Positions 25,123-34,727 of a stretch of 45,336 nt of DNA are shown here, piece after piece. The position numbers and the translations under genes were made by a program. The DNA lies in the NCBI GenBank assembly GCA_902767135.1, contig CACXGE010000105.1, forward strand, positions 1-45,336. Direction: 5' to 3'. This DNA is from an uncultured Lachnospiraceae bacterium (GTDB lineage: Bacteria; Bacillota; Clostridia; Lachnospirales; Lachnospiraceae). Each line of letters starts with the position of its first letter. Positions within the stretch are counted from its first letter, which is position 1. The notes under the pieces are model-generated. The model did no database searches, was not told where the DNA came from, and saw only the letters and a program-made list of their open reading frames with translations.

Positions 25123-26223
25123 CTACGTTTTTCTCACATAATATCCTGTAGATACCTGTTCTATTTTGTCCTCTATTTCCAAATCAAACAGTATGCTGTT
25201 TAATTTTTCATAATTCAACTCCCCTAATTCTTTTGCCAATTGTGCAATGTTCTTAGGTATAAAATCTATGAAATCATACACCAAATTTTGGTCACTTTCA
25301 AGAGGAACTTTCATTTTTTCTTGTTTTTTTATTTTTTCCCCCTTTACTTTTTCATAATTTTTTAGTTCCAACACAGTTTCATCTATATCAAGCAAAGGGG
25401 TAGCTCCTTGAAAAATCAGATGATTGCACCCCTCACTCAAATCATCTGTAACCCTGCCTGGAACCGCATAAATTTCTTTTCCCTGGTCTAACCCAAAGCC
25501 TACTGTAATAGAGGTGCCGCTTTGTTTCTTCGCCTCTACCACAATAATTGCATCCGACAAACCACTGATAATTCTGTTTCGTTGTGGGAAATTCATAGAC
25601 TTTGCTGGCATTCCCGGTTTAAATTCCGAAATTACCCCTCCCTGACTTAACAGTTTCTCATATAAATCTATATTTTCTTTCGGATAACAGATATCCACAC
25701 CACATCCTAACACTCCGAAGCTTTCCCCACCATTTAAAACTGCACTTTTCTGCGCCCAGCCGTCGATGCCTCTTGCCATACCACTGATTACATTGATTCC
25801 GTTCTTTCCCAGTTTTTCCCCAATTTCCATAGAAACCTTCTTTCCATAAGCACTGCAGTTTCTCGCTCCGATTACCGCTACCCCACTTTTTTCCTCCTTA
25901 GGCAAACGACCTTTATAATACAAAATTTTGGGGGGATTGGAAATTTTTTGTAACCTTTCCGGATACTCTTTCTCCACAATGCAGACAAACCTGATATTCT
26001 TTTTTTCCATTTCCTCCATTTCTCTCTGGAGCATTTCCATATCCCGACGGTAACAGATACTCATTTTCGCCCGTTCACTTATATTCCCAAGGCCTTGCAG
26101 TATATGCTTTTTCACATCAAAGATTTCCCGCACATTTCCGCACATATCAAGTAGATACTTCCGTTCTGTATCAGTAATATACTCTAAACTGTAAAACCAA
26201 TATTCGTAAGCTCTTTCCTCCAT
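25123..26223 (-). CDS. dprA: DNA-processing protein DprA
   Basis: Binds incoming single-stranded DNA and loads RecA during transformation. The 366 residues show an N-terminal helical (SAM-like) region, the extended Rossmann fold with GARNCSAYG (about 119-127), SGMARGID (about 147-154) and NFPQRNRIISGLSDA, and a C-terminal winged-helix DML1-like domain. 12 bp after comM. Its presence beside comM suggests a competence or recombination cluster, though many non-transformable species keep it. Confidence 0.97.
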   Translation of the reverse strand: MEERAYEYWFYSLEYITDTERKYLLDMCGNVREIFDVKKHILQGLGNISERAKMSICYRRDMEMLQREMEEMEKKNIRFVCIVEKEYPERLQKISNPPKILYYKGRLPKEEKSGVAVIGARNCSAYGKKVSMEIGEKLGKNGINVISGMARGIDGWAQKSAVLNGGESFGVLGCGVDICYPKENIDLYEKLLSQGGVISEFKPGMPAKSMNFPQRNRIISGLSDAIIVVEAKKQSGTSITVGFGLDQGKEIYAVPGRVTDDLSEGCNHLIFQGATPLLDIDETVLELKNYEKVKGEKIKKQEKMKVPLESDQNLVYDFIDFIPKNIAQLAKELGELNYEKLNSILFDLEIEDKIEQVSTGYYVRKT

Positions 26224-26235
26224 CTTCCCCCTCCT

Positions 26236-27765
26236 TTAATCCATCATGGTATATCTGCGATAGGATATTGCTTCTTTGATATGTTTTTCCCGAATATCTT
26301 CTTCTCCATCCAAATCTGCTATGGTTCTTGCCACTTTCAACATTCTATGATACCCCCTTGCCGATAATTGCATTTTATAAAATATTTTCTCCATCAACGC
26401 TTTCTCCGGCGGTTGTAACTTACAAAACTCATAAACCCCCTGCTCGTCCAACTCCGAGTTATAACTGTAACGCCTTTCCTGATACCTATACTTTTGTATC
26501 TCTCCTGCCACCATCACACGTTTTCTTATTTGCGCCGACTTCTCTCCCTGGTTTTTCTCCCTCCTGCTAAGTTCCTGATACCCCACCGGTTCCACTTCCA
26601 CGTATAAGTCAATTCGGTCAAGTAAAGGTTTCGATATTCTCCCCTGATATTTCGCAACGTCCAACTGACTACATCTGCAACGATTTCTGTCCGGATAATA
26701 ACCACATTTGCATGGATTCATAGCAGCCACAACCATAATCTCTGCGGGAAAAACATAATTCCCACTGACCCTTGATATATGAATTTCCTTATCTTCTAAA
26801 GGCTGTCGCAGAATCTCCAACGCTTCCCTTTTAAATTCTGGCAGTTCATCCAAAAACAGCACACCTCTGTGAGCCAGACTGATAATCCCCGGTTTGGGTA
26901 TCTTTCCTCCCCCTGCAAGTGCAAAAGTGGAGGTGGTATGATGGGGCTGCAAAAAAGGTCTTTGGGTAAGAATCGGTGTGTTTTCAGGAAGCACACCAGC
27001 AATGCTGTGAATCTTTGTTATTGCCAGACTCTCTTCAAAATCCAAGGGGGCAAGGATTCCCGAAAGTCTCTTCGCCAGCATAGATTTCCCTGTTCCCGGT
27101 GGGCCAATCAGCAAAATATTATGTCTTCCCGCCGCTGCAATTTCCATTGCCCGTTTTGCCCGGGCCTGTCCTAATATATCCGAAAAATCTCTCCCTACTT
27201 CCCTCTGTTTTTGAAAAATTTCTTCTATATTAATGTGCTCATATTCTACATTTTCCCTGTGTTTCATAAATTCTATCATCTGGGATAAATCCTCCACACC
27301 CACAACTTTTATCCCTTTCATCACTGCTGCTTCTTTTGCATTTACTTTTGGAATCACACAATATTCCATCCCCATTTCCCTTGCATGGGCCGCCATGGAT
27401 AAGACCCCGCAAATCCCATTCACTTTACCATTAAGACTTAGTTCTCCTGCCATAAATACCCCATTTAAATTTTCTGTGGATATTTCTCCGATTGCCGCCA
27501 ATAATGCCGCTGCAATAGGCAAATCAAAAGCTGTTCCTGATTTCCTTACATCCGCCGGCGACAGGTTAATGGTGATTCTTTTTGCCGGCAACTGAACCCC
27601 CACGTTTCTCAATGCATTTCTCACTCGTTCTGCTGCCTCTTTCACCTCGCTTCCCAAAAATCCTACCATGGAAAAGGAAGGCAATCCATTGCTCACATCT
27701 GCCTCTACTCCCACCCCGATACATTCAATGCCATTTAAGGCTCCTGAATTAATTGTACTAAACAT
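26236..27765 (-). CDS. comM: Mg-chelatase-like AAA ATPase ComM/YifB
   Basis: Hexameric branch-migration helicase that promotes integration of transforming DNA in Gram-negatives. The 509-residue protein has an N-terminal Lon-protease-like fold (MFSTINSGALNGIECIGVGVEADVSNGLPSF; INLSPADVRKSGTAFDLPIA), Walker A GPPGTGKS (221-228), a zinc-binding insertion (NPCKCGYYPDRNRCRCS) and the Mg_chelatase C domain. ATG 27765 has AGGAGG immediately upstream; an in-frame start at 27825 is not supported. The 5' flank contains a tandem octamer. Confidence 0.96.
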   Translation of the reverse strand: MFSTINSGALNGIECIGVGVEADVSNGLPSFSMVGFLGSEVKEAAERVRNALRNVGVQLPAKRITINLSPADVRKSGTAFDLPIAAALLAAIGEISTENLNGVFMAGELSLNGKVNGICGVLSMAAHAREMGMEYCVIPKVNAKEAAVMKGIKVVGVEDLSQMIEFMKHRENVEYEHINIEEIFQKQREVGRDFSDILGQARAKRAMEIAAAGRHNILLIGPPGTGKSMLAKRLSGILAPLDFEESLAITKIHSIAGVLPENTPILTQRPFLQPHHTTSTFALAGGGKIPKPGIISLAHRGVLFLDELPEFKREALEILRQPLEDKEIHISRVSGNYVFPAEIMVVAAMNPCKCGYYPDRNRCRCSQLDVAKYQGRISKPLLDRIDLYVEVEPVGYQELSRREKNQGEKSAQIRKRVMVAGEIQKYRYQERRYSYNSELDEQGVYEFCKLQPPEKALMEKIFYKMQLSARGYHRMLKVARTIADLDGEEDIREKHIKEAISYRRYTMMD

Positions 27766-27834
27766 TCTTCCTCCTATCCCAGTACACTCTTTCACCCAAA
27801 TTCCCATTCTTCCTTTCATATTCACTTTTTATCT

Positions 27835-27873
27835 CTATTCATCTATTCATCTATTCATCTATTCATCTATTCA
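27835..27873. repeat. Tandem octanucleotide repeat upstream of comM
   Basis: Four perfect CTATTCAT units (27835-27866) and seven bases of a fifth form an uninterrupted microsatellite 70 bp before the comM start. An 8-bp unit is not a multiple of three and lies outside coding sequence, so slippage would shift spacing of any promoter elements here. Confidence 0.9.
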
Positions 27874-27931
27874 AATTGAAATCTTCGGCGATTTGCCAAA
27901 CACTGTTTTCCTCCAAAAAGAAAACAGAAAG

Positions 27932-27962
27932 AAAAAACATACCAGTTACTACTGGTATGTTT
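27932..27962 (-). terminator. Rho-independent terminator of the gltX/uvrD unit
   Basis: Perfect 11-bp stem (AAACATACCAG, 27935-27945, with its complement at 27952-27962) and a 6-nt loop, followed on the minus strand by a run of six T. The other side has only TTATT, so termination should favour minus-strand transcription arriving from uvrD. It lies after the repeat element and before comM. Confidence 0.8.
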
Positions 27963-28009
27963 ATTATAAACCTATCCCATTTGAATTGCAATGGTTTTTT
28001 TTTGCCCTT

Positions 28010-28152
28010 CGTTACAGTACACAGATACCTGGGTACTGTAACGATTTCAGCCCATTTAAAATGCATCTACGATGCATGGGGCTGAAATTGCCCACAATAT
28101 CATTCTTGGTGCATAGCTTGACAGCAAGTGTCAAGCTTGCGTCTGTGCTGTA
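28010..28152. repeat. Multi-hairpin intergenic repeat element (copy between uvrD-like and comM)
   Basis: Three hairpins in a row: CGTTACAGTAC with its complement (28010-28020/28033-28043), ATTTCAGCCC with its complement (28044-28053/28078-28088), and AGCTTGACA with its complement (28115-28123/28129-28137). GTTACAG at the left and CTGTAAC at the right frame the unit. The second-then-first order of hairpins, read on the minus strand, matches the element between dapA and dapB in layout. It begins 1-2 bp from the uvrD-like stop codon. No gene is supported in the gap 27874-28153. Confidence 0.65.
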
Positions 28153-28153
28153 A

Positions 28154-30154
28154 CTACCCTTCCAATTCCAATATATGATTCCCTATACAATAGGATTTGC
28201 TAAAAACAAAAGTCCGTTTGCTTTCATCGAAGTACACTGTAATCTTATCGTCCTGTATATTTTTCACAGTGCCCGATTGATACTTTTTGTGATAAACCCG
28301 GCAACCTGGTTTTAATTTTTCGGCATCAAACATCATCTCATTCACAAAACGGGATACCGATAGTTCCTTGTTATATCGCTCCGAAACAGAACAGACACTT
28401 AAACGTTTTCTTGCCCTGGTCATCGCCACATAAAACATCCTGCGCTCTTCTTCAATATCCGCATCCGAAACAGATTTCTTATGGGGTATCATCTCTTCGT
28501 TGGCATCCAGGATATACACACTGTCATATTCCAGACCTTTGGAACTGTGCATGGTGGTCAAAGTAACTGCATCAGCCAAATTCTTTTGTTTTGCCCACTG
28601 TTCTTTCATTTCCCTGGTATAATGTTCTATATGTTCAAAATAACTTTCATAGTCTTTATAGTCCTTGGCACTTTCTGCCAGTTCATCCAAAGTTTCTATT
28701 AAATCACTTTCACTAATTCTTCGATATGCTGCATATTCACTCAGATAACTTTCATATCCCACTGCCTTTTGAATGTAGCGAATCGCTGCATAGGGTGCCA
28801 TATTCTTTATCATTGCCAGGTCATATTCTAACTTTTCTATCCGCTCGACCATCCAGTCCTTATCCTGATAATATCGTTTTATACTGTCAAAGTCTACCAC
28901 TTCCGAAGCCAAGGCATCTCTGCTTAGATATCTTTTCGGACGATTCATGATCAAAAGCAGGTCAGAGCGTATTTTCTCCTCACTTCTTGCCAGTCGAATA
29001 TAGGCAAAAATATTCTGGCTGATCCAATGTTGAAAAATATTAGGAATTTCATCCCGCATTTTAAAGGGTATATTGTATTCCACCAACTTTTGAGCTAACA
29101 ACCTGGGCTGACTATTTGTGCGAAACAACACTGCGACTTCCGCTAAAGGGCAGCCCTTGCTTTTTTCATTCACAATCTCCCTGATGACCCATTCCACTTC
29201 TTCCTTCTGGGTTTTGAAATGTTTTACCTTTACTTTGTCCCCTTCTTCATGGATTGCTTTGATCTCTTTTAAAAATCTGGTGGTGTTATTTTTAATAACA
29301 TATCCTGCTGCCTCCACAATATTTTGGGTACTGCGGTAGTTATAATCTAACACGACCCGTTCTGCATTTGGATAATCCCTTTCAAATCCCAGCATAATTT
29401 CCGGCTTTGCCCCACGAAAACGGTAAATACTCTGATCATCATCTCCCACAATAAAAAGATTGTTCTCAGGCTGTGCCAAAATACGAATATTATCATATTG
29501 TATCTGGTTGATATCTTGAAATTCATCAATCAGTATATACTCATATCTGGATTGCCAGAATTGTCGTATTTCCTTGTACTGCACCAGCAGTTCATTACAC
29601 ATAAGCAACATATCATCAAAATCTATCAATCTTGCTTTGTTTAGTTTCTCCTTATATTCCCTGTATATTTTTCGAAAAATATCGGCACTGCAATTGGCGG
29701 AATAATAGTTTTTTAAGTCAATCCTCTCCGATTTTACACGACTGATTTCAGCAGTTAAGTCTGCAATAAACTCATTTTCATCTTCCAGCTCTATTTCATA
29801 CTTTTGTATTAACTCCCTTAAAAAACCAATCCTTTGGTCATCACGAATAATATTCTCACCCTTAAGTCCATAAGCATATTTAAGTATGCTAAAATAAACT
29901 GCGTGGAAGGTGCCAAAGGTTACATTGGGCCGCTCCCCCTCCATCAGCTTATAAAAACGCTCTTTCATTTCCAAAGCCGCTGCTTTTGTAAATGTAATCA
30001 CCAAAATATGGTCAGGTGCAACACCACATTCTTCTATTAAATATTTTGTGCGGGAAGTGATTGTGAATGTTTTCCCAGAGCCGGGGCCGGCTAAGACTAA
30101 CATCGGCCCCTTGTTATGTGATATAGCTCTGTTTTGTGCTTTATTTTTGTTCAT
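28154..30154 (-). CDS. UvrD/PcrA-family ATP-dependent DNA helicase
   Basis: Superfamily 1A 3'-5' helicase. The 666 residues start almost directly with motif I (LAGPGSGKTFTITSR, Walker A about 23-29), then TFTKAAALEMKERF (Ia), DEFQDINQIQY (II), GDDDQSIYRFRGA (III), the NYRSTQNIV IV region, TTMHSSKGLEYDSVYILD (V) and VAMTRARKRLSV (VI). The C-terminal tail (PGCRVYHKKYQSGTVKNIQDDKITVYFDE) is a Tudor-like PcrA/UvrD tail. The lack of an extended N terminus and the slightly short length make it a UvrD-like paralogue rather than surely PcrA. It follows gltX by 6 bp. Confidence 0.92.
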   Translation of the reverse strand: MNKNKAQNRAISHNKGPMLVLAGPGSGKTFTITSRTKYLIEECGVAPDHILVITFTKAAALEMKERFYKLMEGERPNVTFGTFHAVYFSILKYAYGLKGENIIRDDQRIGFLRELIQKYEIELEDENEFIADLTAEISRVKSERIDLKNYYSANCSADIFRKIYREYKEKLNKARLIDFDDMLLMCNELLVQYKEIRQFWQSRYEYILIDEFQDINQIQYDNIRILAQPENNLFIVGDDDQSIYRFRGAKPEIMLGFERDYPNAERVVLDYNYRSTQNIVEAAGYVIKNNTTRFLKEIKAIHEEGDKVKVKHFKTQKEEVEWVIREIVNEKSKGCPLAEVAVLFRTNSQPRLLAQKLVEYNIPFKMRDEIPNIFQHWISQNIFAYIRLARSEEKIRSDLLLIMNRPKRYLSRDALASEVVDFDSIKRYYQDKDWMVERIEKLEYDLAMIKNMAPYAAIRYIQKAVGYESYLSEYAAYRRISESDLIETLDELAESAKDYKDYESYFEHIEHYTREMKEQWAKQKNLADAVTLTTMHSSKGLEYDSVYILDANEEMIPHKKSVSDADIEEERRMFYVAMTRARKRLSVCSVSERYNKELSVSRFVNEMMFDAEKLKPGCRVYHKKYQSGTVKNIQDDKITVYFDESKRTFVFSKSYCIGNHILELEG

Positions 30155-30160
30155 GGAAAA

Positions 30161-31612
30161 TTAACCTTCCAATTTTTCGATTGCAGCCCGAATACGTGTC
30201 ATAGATTCTTCTTTGCCTAAAATTTCCATTAACTCTGTAGCCCCACCTGGTGTCATCTGCTTTCCTGACACTGCAGTACGTACCGGCCACATAACAGTTC
30301 CATTTTTATATTCCTTTTCCTTTGCAAAGTTCACTAACATTTCATATAAGGAATCATTATCAAAAGCCTCCTGGGCTTCCACCACTGGAAGAAGTTCCTT
30401 TAATACTGCAAGGGATGTCTCTTCGTTGGTTTTCATCTTCTTATGACAGTACATACTCTTGTCATATTCCGGTACCGCCTCAAAAAAGTCGATATGTTCC
30501 TGAATATCCGGGAATACTTCAATTCTTGTCTTTACCATAGTCGCAATCTTTTTGAAATCCAAATCTTTGGAAATGACTTCTTTCATATATGGCAATGCCA
30601 TCTGGTAAAACTTATCATCATCCATGGCTTTCATATATTCCCCATTCATCCATTTCAGCTTTACCATATCAAATACTGCCGGCGACTTGCTCATATGATG
30701 ATAATCAAAGGCTTTTACCAGCTCTTCCAGGCTAAAAATCTCTGTATTGTCCTGAGGACACCAGCCTAAAAGTGCAACAAAATTTACCACAGCCTCTGTC
30801 AAAAATCCCTGTTCGATTAAATCTTCATAGGATGAGTGTCCACTTCTCTTACTTAATTTCTTGTGCTCCTCATTGGTAATCAAAGGACAATGTACATATA
30901 CAGGAACCTCCCAGCCAAACGCCTCATACAAGCGATTATACTTTGGCGAAGAAGAAAGGTATTCATTTCCACGTACCACATGGGTAATTCCCATCAAATG
31001 ATCATCCACCACATTTGCAAAATTGTAGGTGGGATATCCATCGGATTTAATCAACACCATGTCATCTAACTCGGCATTGTCTACGGTGATATCCCCGTAA
31101 ATTTCATCATGAAAGGTTGTAGTTCCTTCGGTAGGATTATTCTGGCGGATTACATAAGGGATACCTTTCTTTAAGTTTTCTTCCACTTCTTCTTTTGATA
31201 AATGAAGGCAATGCTTATCGTATACTGTGATTTCCTTTCCAGCAACCTCACTCTTTAGGCTGTCCAATCTCTCTTTGTCACAAAAACAATAGTATGCCTC
31301 TCCCTTTTCCACTAACTGCTTTGCATACTCTAAATAAATTCCAGATTCCTGACGTTCACTCTGCACATAAGGTCCAACTCCGCCATCTTTGTCCGGACCT
31401 TCATCATGAATCAAACCTGTCTTTTCTAACGTTCTATAAATGATATCCACTGCACCTTCCACAAAACGTTCCTGGTCAGTATCCTCAATACGAAGGAGAA
31501 AGTCTCCTCCTTCATGCTTTGCAATCAAATAAGCATATAACGCCGTTCTTAAGTTTCCTACGTGCATACGTCCGGTTGGACTTGGTGCAAATCTTGTTCT
31601 TACTTTACTCAT
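30161..31612 (-). CDS. gltX: Glutamyl-tRNA synthetase
   Basis: Class I synthetase charging tRNA-Glu (and probably tRNA-Gln where Gat is present). The 483 residues have the class I signature ([19 protein letters not shown], with HVGN in place of HIGH), the KLSKRS form of the KMSKS loop, and the GluRS C-terminal helical anticodon domain. Length is typical of bacterial GluRS. AGAGGA lies upstream of ATG 31612. 27 bp after pgm and 6 bp before the helicase, which suggests one transcript. Confidence 0.97.
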   Translation of the reverse strand: MSKVRTRFAPSPTGRMHVGNLRTALYAYLIAKHEGGDFLLRIEDTDQERFVEGAVDIIYRTLEKTGLIHDEGPDKDGGVGPYVQSERQESGIYLEYAKQLVEKGEAYYCFCDKERLDSLKSEVAGKEITVYDKHCLHLSKEEVEENLKKGIPYVIRQNNPTEGTTTFHDEIYGDITVDNAELDDMVLIKSDGYPTYNFANVVDDHLMGITHVVRGNEYLSSSPKYNRLYEAFGWEVPVYVHCPLITNEEHKKLSKRSGHSSYEDLIEQGFLTEAVVNFVALLGWCPQDNTEIFSLEELVKAFDYHHMSKSPAVFDMVKLKWMNGEYMKAMDDDKFYQMALPYMKEVISKDLDFKKIATMVKTRIEVFPDIQEHIDFFEAVPEYDKSMYCHKKMKTNEETSLAVLKELLPVVEAQEAFDNDSLYEMLVNFAKEKEYKNGTVMWPVRTAVSGKQMTPGGATELMEILGKEESMTRIRAAIEKLEG

Positions 31613-31639
31613 ATTTCTAATCCTCTTGTTCTCTATAAT

Positions 31640-33364
31640 TTATTTAGCTAACGCCATTAAGCTTTCCGACAATTCCTGCAGTAATTCTTCCGCTTCTTTT
31701 AGGCTTCCTCCCTTTACCCCAAAATAGAATTTAATCTTTGGCTCTGTTCCGGATGGGCGTGCACAGCACCATGCATCCTGATCCAATTCGTAATACATAA
31801 CATTTGAGGAAGGTAAATTTGTACTGCTCTTCTCGCCGGTAAGCATATCTAATCTCACATCCTCCTTATAATCTCTCACAGCCTGCACCTGAAATCTTCC
31901 AAAATTCTTCGGTGGGTTCTGACGCAGACGATTCATGATACTCTGAATCTGCTCTGCTCCGTCAATTCCTTTTAGGGTAATAGTGGAAAGACCTTCTTTG
32001 TAATAACCGTATTTTTCATACATATCCACCATGGCGTCCCACAAGGTTTTCCCCTGACTCTTACAGTAAGCTGCCACTTCACATAACATCATCACTGCAA
32101 CGCAGGCATCTTTGTCTCTGGCATAAGTACCTGCCAGACATCCATAGCTTTCTTCTAAACCAAACACATACTCATTGGTATGATTTTCCTCAAACAGCCG
32201 AATCTGTTCCCCAATATATTTAAATCCTGTTAAGACCTCAAGTAATTTCACCTTATATTCTTCCGCAATTGGATCTGCCATATTGGTGGTCACAATGGTC
32301 TTAACCAATGCACCATTGTGCGGCAAGGTATGATTCTTACTGCGTTCCCTTAGAATATATTCCGCAATGAGCATCCCTGACATATTTCCAGTAAAAGATA
32401 CATATTCCTTGGTCTTTGTATCCTTACAATACACTCCAAGTCTGTCTGCATCTGGATCTGTTGCCAATACGATATCAGCATCCACCTCTCTTGCCAATTT
32501 CAAAGCGAGCTCAAAGGCTTTTGGATCTTCCGGATTGGGATAGGCTACGGTTGGAAAACTTCCATCCGGCATTTCCTGTTCCTTTACAACATAAACGTTT
32601 TCAAATCCAAGTTCCTTCAACACTCTTCTCACCGGAAGATTCCCTGTTCCATGCAGTGGTGTATATACAATCTTGATATCCTTTGACATTTTCCGAATCA
32701 TGTCCGGATGGATACTCTGTTTCTTTAGTTCATCCATATACTTATCATCGATTTCACTGGAAACTATATGATACATCTGTTGTTGCAAAGCTGCTTCCTT
32801 GGACATTGTCTTTACCTGACTGTACTCTGTAACCTTAGCTACCTCTGCCAAAATATTTTTGTCATGAGGTGGGGTAATCTGGGCACCATCTTCCCAGTAT
32901 ACCTTATATCCATTGTATTCTCTAGGATTGTGACTTGCGGTAATCACAATTCCAGCAATACACTTTAATTCACGAACTGCAAAAGAAAGTTCCGGAGTAG
33001 GTCTTAAAGAGGAGAATACATAAGCCTGAATTCCATTGGCATTCAGACATAAGGCAGCTTCCTCTGCAAACTCGGGAGACATACGTCTGGAATCGTATGC
33101 AATCACAACTCCCTTGCTTTCTCCACCACAAAGTTTAATATAATTTGCAAGTCCCTGGGTAGCTTTTCTCACCGTATAAATATTCATACGATTGGTTCCC
33201 GCACCAATCACACCTCTCAAGCCACCTGTTCCAAATTCTAGTTCCTTGTAAAATCTATCTTCAATCTCTTTTTCATCGTTTTCAATTTCTCTTAATTCTT
33301 TTTTTGTTTCTTCATCAAAATAGTCTGAGTTTAACCAATTTTCATAAGCTTGACGATAATCCAT
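31640..33364 (-). CDS. Phosphoglucomutase/phosphomannomutase (alpha-D-phosphohexomutase)
   Basis: Interconverts hexose 1- and 6-phosphates, linking glycolysis to glycogen and wall precursor synthesis. The 574 residues carry the family's four active-site loops: phosphoserine ITASHNPREYNGYK, metal-binding DPDADRLG, sugar-specificity GLEESYG and phosphate-binding RPSGTEPK. Length and sequence resemble the Firmicute PgcA type. ATG 33364 is preceded by AAAGGAG; in-frame codons up to 33472 run through promoter sequence and are not credible. Substrate preference (glucose or mannose) is not decidable here. Confidence 0.94.
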   Translation of the reverse strand: MDYRQAYENWLNSDYFDEETKKELREIENDEKEIEDRFYKELEFGTGGLRGVIGAGTNRMNIYTVRKATQGLANYIKLCGGESKGVVIAYDSRRMSPEFAEEAALCLNANGIQAYVFSSLRPTPELSFAVRELKCIAGIVITASHNPREYNGYKVYWEDGAQITPPHDKNILAEVAKVTEYSQVKTMSKEAALQQQMYHIVSSEIDDKYMDELKKQSIHPDMIRKMSKDIKIVYTPLHGTGNLPVRRVLKELGFENVYVVKEQEMPDGSFPTVAYPNPEDPKAFELALKLAREVDADIVLATDPDADRLGVYCKDTKTKEYVSFTGNMSGMLIAEYILRERSKNHTLPHNGALVKTIVTTNMADPIAEEYKVKLLEVLTGFKYIGEQIRLFEENHTNEYVFGLEESYGCLAGTYARDKDACVAVMMLCEVAAYCKSQGKTLWDAMVDMYEKYGYYKEGLSTITLKGIDGAEQIQSIMNRLRQNPPKNFGRFQVQAVRDYKEDVRLDMLTGEKSSTNLPSSNVMYYELDQDAWCCARPSGTEPKIKFYFGVKGGSLKEAEELLQELSESLMALAK

Positions 33365-33398
33365 AGTTTTCTCCTTTCCTCCAAACAAAACTCTATCT

Positions 33399-33427
33399 AT
33401 TTTCCCACATTTTTTCCATCTTTGCAA
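33399..33427 (-). promoter_or_regulatory. Candidate promoter of the pgm-gltX-helicase unit
   Basis: Minus strand TTGCAA (33422-33427), 17 bp, GAAAAT (33399-33404), about 35 bp before the pgm start and just after the terminator of the wall hydrolase gene. Both hexamers match the consensus at 4/6. Confidence 0.45.
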
Positions 33428-33446
33428 GTAGTTTGTAAATAGTAAC

Positions 33447-33495
33447 ACAAAACAACAAAAGGCAGCAACCATACAATATTGTCTGGTTGCTCCCC
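33447..33495 (-). terminator. Rho-independent terminator of the NlpC/P60 hydrolase gene
   Basis: Minus-strand RNA: GGGGAGCAACCA pairs with TGGTTGCTGCC (one internal mismatch; loop of 13 nt) followed by TTTTGTTGTTTT. Stem arms lie at 33461-33471 and 33484-33495. Confidence 0.75.
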
Positions 33496-33510
33496 TTTAC
33501 TCTTAATTTT

Positions 33511-33540
33511 CGTATCTGTTCAAAATTACCGAACAATTAC
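33511..33540. repeat. Short palindromic derivative of the intergenic repeat family
   Basis: CGTATCTGTTC (33511-33521) faces GAACAATTAC (33531-33540), an imperfect inverted repeat in the gap after the hydrolase gene. Its GTATCTGTTC end is shared with the elements at 35912-36045 and 39440-39468. Confidence 0.45.
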
Positions 33541-33554
33541 ATCTCTTCTTTTAT

Positions 33555-34640
33555 TTAATTTAACAAAGTAACCACACAAACCGGTGAACGATAATATGCG
33601 TTAGAAATACGGATACCTGTTCTCTCCGTACTTGCATGGATTACCTGTCCATTTCCAATGTACATAGCAACATGGTTAATTCCGCCTCCGTTACCATAGA
33701 AGAATAAATCTCCCGGTTGAGCTTCTCCTGCGCTGATTCTTCTACCACAATTTGACTGGGCTGCGGAAGAATGGGGTAGACCTATCCCATATTTTGCATA
33801 CAGACTCATAGTAAATCCTGAACAGTCTGTTCCGTTGGTAAGCGAACTTCCTCCCCACACATAAGGATTTCCCAAAAACTGCATTGCATACTGAACGATG
33901 GAAACTCCGGCGCTGGAAGCACTGCCACTGCCACTTCCACTGCCACTTCCACTCTCCTGTTCTAACTCTTTAATGGTTACGGCTGATTCCAGTTCTTCTG
34001 ACAATGTAGCGTAATCAGAAGAAATATATCCTTCATCTGAGTCAAAGGATACCTTAATCCACTCACCCATATCCTCGATGACTTCCAATTTTTCACCCAT
34101 AGGAATCAAATCAACTGTGGACGCATCCATGCTTGCACCTGTTCTTACTCGCAAACTTTCTGTATTCACTACGGTTGCCATCATGGTAATAGCATCCTTT
34201 GCAACTGCCTTTGCCTCATCGCCAGTGTAAAGATACTCTGACTTTACATATCCTTCTACATTTCCAGACTTAATCTTGGTCCATTCTCCCTCTGTCCCCA
34301 AAATCTCACAGCCTGCATTCTTATTCATCTTTCCTATAAGCTTTTGGTCTTCTCCTGCACCTTCCCGTACATTCAAATAGTTATCTACATGAGCAATTCC
34401 CAAATTGGTATACCCTGCAATTTTTTCCTCTGTTCCCTCTTTTGTTTCCACTGTTTCGTTTGCCTTTACCTGTGCTGATATCGTCTCACAACCAAGTACC
34501 GTTTCACTGCCTACTGTAATGGCAATCTCTTCTGCCGCTTTTACTGTCAGCACATTTGGTGCTGTCACACACTGACTAACAAAAAAAGCTGTACCTAATA
34601 TACAAAAACCTGTTACGATTTTCTTCATTGTATTCTTCAT
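33555..34640 (-). CDS. Secreted peptidoglycan hydrolase, two SH3 domains plus NlpC/P60
   Basis: Cell-wall endopeptidase of 361 residues. It has an N-terminal signal peptide (basic start, hydrophobic core, cleavage near VKA-A), two bacterial SH3 domains (YLNVREGAGEDQKLIGKM ... and SLRVRTGASMDASTVDLIP ...), a Gly-Ser linker (SGSGSGSGSGS), and a C-terminal NlpC/P60 domain with Cys273 (DCSGF), His323 (NHVAMYIG) and His335. The ATG has AGGAGG upstream. Transcribed alone: own promoter and terminator. The family cleaves D-Glu to diamino-acid links and acts in cell separation or growth. Confidence 0.95.
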   Translation of the reverse strand: MKNTMKKIVTGFCILGTAFFVSQCVTAPNVLTVKAAEEIAITVGSETVLGCETISAQVKANETVETKEGTEEKIAGYTNLGIAHVDNYLNVREGAGEDQKLIGKMNKNAGCEILGTEGEWTKIKSGNVEGYVKSEYLYTGDEAKAVAKDAITMMATVVNTESLRVRTGASMDASTVDLIPMGEKLEVIEDMGEWIKVSFDSDEGYISSDYATLSEELESAVTIKELEQESGSGSGSGSGSASSAGVSIVQYAMQFLGNPYVWGGSSLTNGTDCSGFTMSLYAKYGIGLPHSSAAQSNCGRRISAGEAQPGDLFFYGNGGGINHVAMYIGNGQVIHASTERTGIRISNAYYRSPVCVVTLLN

Positions 34641-34683
34641 CAGAACCTCCTGAATTTATTCCCTATGTTTTTTCTCATTATCT

Positions 34684-34709
34684 GTTACACATTTGTTACA
34701 TTTGTTACA
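34684..34709 (-). promoter_or_regulatory. WalR-box-like direct repeats in the hydrolase leader
   Basis: Minus-strand TGTAAC occurs three times (34704-34709, 34695-34700, 34684-34689). The last two are spaced by exactly 5 bp, matching the WalR/YycF consensus TGTWAH-N5-TGTWAH. The site lies downstream of the -10 box, a position expected for repression. Wall hydrolases of the NlpC/P60 family are classic WalR targets in Firmicutes. Match seen in sequence; binding is inferred. Confidence 0.5.
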
Positions 34710-34727
34710 CATATATCACAGTTAGAC

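Noticed and set aside
27876..27925. Short GTG-started peptide behind GGAGG upstream of comM, as a leader peptide
   Set aside because: Only about ten codons, no control codons or attenuator arrangement recognised.
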